This document shows positions 50,215 to 50,753 of a stretch of DNA of 50,753 nt, piece by piece. Both the position numbers and the translations under genes were made by a program. Position 1 is the first letter of the stretch. The number at the start of each line of letters is the position of its first letter. This DNA comes from Flavobacteriaceae bacterium (GTDB taxonomy: Bacteria; Bacteroidota; Bacteroidia; Flavobacteriales; Flavobacteriaceae). Where the stretch lies: the NCBI GenBank assembly GCA_947459635.1, contig CANHEA010000009.1:1-50753 (forward strand), written 5' to 3'. Below the pieces are notes generated by a model that did not search any database, was not told the origin of the DNA, and saw only the letters and a list, made by a program, of their open reading frames with translations.

Positions 50215-50753
50215 TTATGCTCTTAATTTCGCTTTGGTGCTTTTGGGAACACCTGCTTTATTCAATAATATTCCAGTCGACTTCAATTGAACAAAAGCTT
50301 TGGTTACATACAAATAGCCTTTATAATCATTGGTTTCTCCCCAAGAATTTTTTACTTTATAGTATTCTTTTCCGTTTTGATCCTTAGCCAATCCAACAAT
50401 CTGCATGGCATGGTCGTCAGTGGTATGCAAAGTATACAATCCTTCCAATCGCAAGTCTTCAGTAACTGCCTTTTCTGGCGTTGGCCCGTCAAACATTGTT
50501 TTTCTTTGCTCATCAGTTATCGCATACAAATCGGTCACATTAGGCACAAAAGCAACACCATTTCTCCAGCTAAAATAGGGCTCAGAAACATCTGATGACC
50601 AAGCAATCGTATAACCTTTTGTTAGCGCATAATCAATAATATCGGTCATTTCCGTCATCGGAACGTTATACAATTGATCATAGCTCCAGTTGTCAGGAAC
50701 GGGCAAAACCATTTTGGAGTAATACGGATTGTCTTTATACGATGAGAACTCCA
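50215..50753 (-). CDS. pepC: aminopeptidase C (C1B, bleomycin hydrolase family), C-terminal part
   Basis: The frame is open to the window edge, giving about 178 residues of a longer protein. It has the EFSSYKDNPYYSKMVLPVPD segment, YNVPMTEMTDIIDYALTKGYTIAW, the catalytic His in TTDDHAMQIVGLAKD and Asn in YYKVKNSWGETNDYKGYLY. The Cys lies upstream, off the window. Family members are cytoplasmic thiol aminopeptidases, but some Bacteroidota versions have signal peptides. It converges on the efflux operon with a shared terminator. Confidence 0.9.
   Translation of the reverse strand, partial: EFSSYKDNPYYSKMVLPVPDNWSYDQLYNVPMTEMTDIIDYALTKGYTIAWSSDVSEPYFSWRNGVAFVPNVTDLYAITDEQRKTMFDGPTPEKAVTEDLRLEGLYTLHTTDDHAMQIVGLAKDQNGKEYYKVKNSWGETNDYKGYLYVTKAFVQLKSTGILLNKAGVPKSTKAKLRA

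Overview
The window looks like a chromosomal segment of a member of the Bacteroidota, most likely a Flavobacterium-like Flavobacteriaceae. The grounds are AT-rich DNA, promoter elements of the TTG-N19-TAnnTTTG type, at least seven secreted proteins ending in a type IX secretion (T9SS) type A sorting domain, a SusC-type/OMP-family TonB-dependent receptor, a FISUMP lipoprotein and DUF1508, DUF1905 and DUF2975 proteins. I see no rRNA or tRNA genes and no CRISPR array.

Layout. Positions 1-53 hold the first codons of a leftward REP-associated (IS200-like) transposase. From 0.3 to 3.9 kb a histidine kinase/response regulator pair sits between two copies of a 90-aa membrane-anchored basic protein gene. 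From 3.9 to 5.1 kb there is a HigA-like antitoxin/AbiEii nucleotidyltransferase toxin pair with its own operator-promoter. The stretch from 5.2 to 19.6 kb is accessory: secreted surface proteins (FISUMP, RCC1 propeller, three tandem paralogs, ELWxxDGT protein), an isolated XerC/D-like recombinase with a disrupted 5' end, an orphan C-terminal fragment of a contractile-injection-system tape-measure protein, and many intergenic repeats. From 19.6 to 32.7 kb come an AbiGi-like protein, a GNAT, a DinB-like protein, a polysaccharide-lyase-like protein, a secreted endonuclease I, a porin, a DUF2975/XRE pair and small hypotheticals. From 32.9 kb on the content is housekeeping: TonB receptor, rhodanese, a marR-nitroreductase-yceI operon, a second yceI, the complete trpEGDCFBA operon behind a leader-peptide attenuator, a tetR-tolC-hlyD-DHA2 efflux operon, and the 3' part of an aminopeptidase C gene.

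The most unusual structure is a family of intergenic arrays built on a strict 7-bp period. The main type has a left arm of GATnnnn heptamers followed by a right arm of the complementary orientation (AATATCC, AAATCAA and similar), so each array can fold back on itself. They sit near 6.6, 8.3, 9.0, 10.3, 12.5 and 44.1/44.6 kb; two other heptamer types lie at 16.8 kb (CAACCCA) and 19.4 kb (AATTCGT). At 44 kb the two arms are separated by a four-helix-bundle (23S rRNA IVP-like) gene that splits trpB from trpA. The recombinase and the RCC1 gene are likewise bracketed by arrays.

How parts work together. The trp operon appears controlled by classical ribosome-mediated attenuation: an 18-codon leader with three consecutive Trp codons, a 12-bp terminator stem, and a 7-nt segment at the leader stop codon able to pair with the terminator. 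The MarR, TetR and HigA-like regulators each have palindromic candidate operators over their own promoters. All assignments are from reading the sequence and remembered family motifs; no database search was run.
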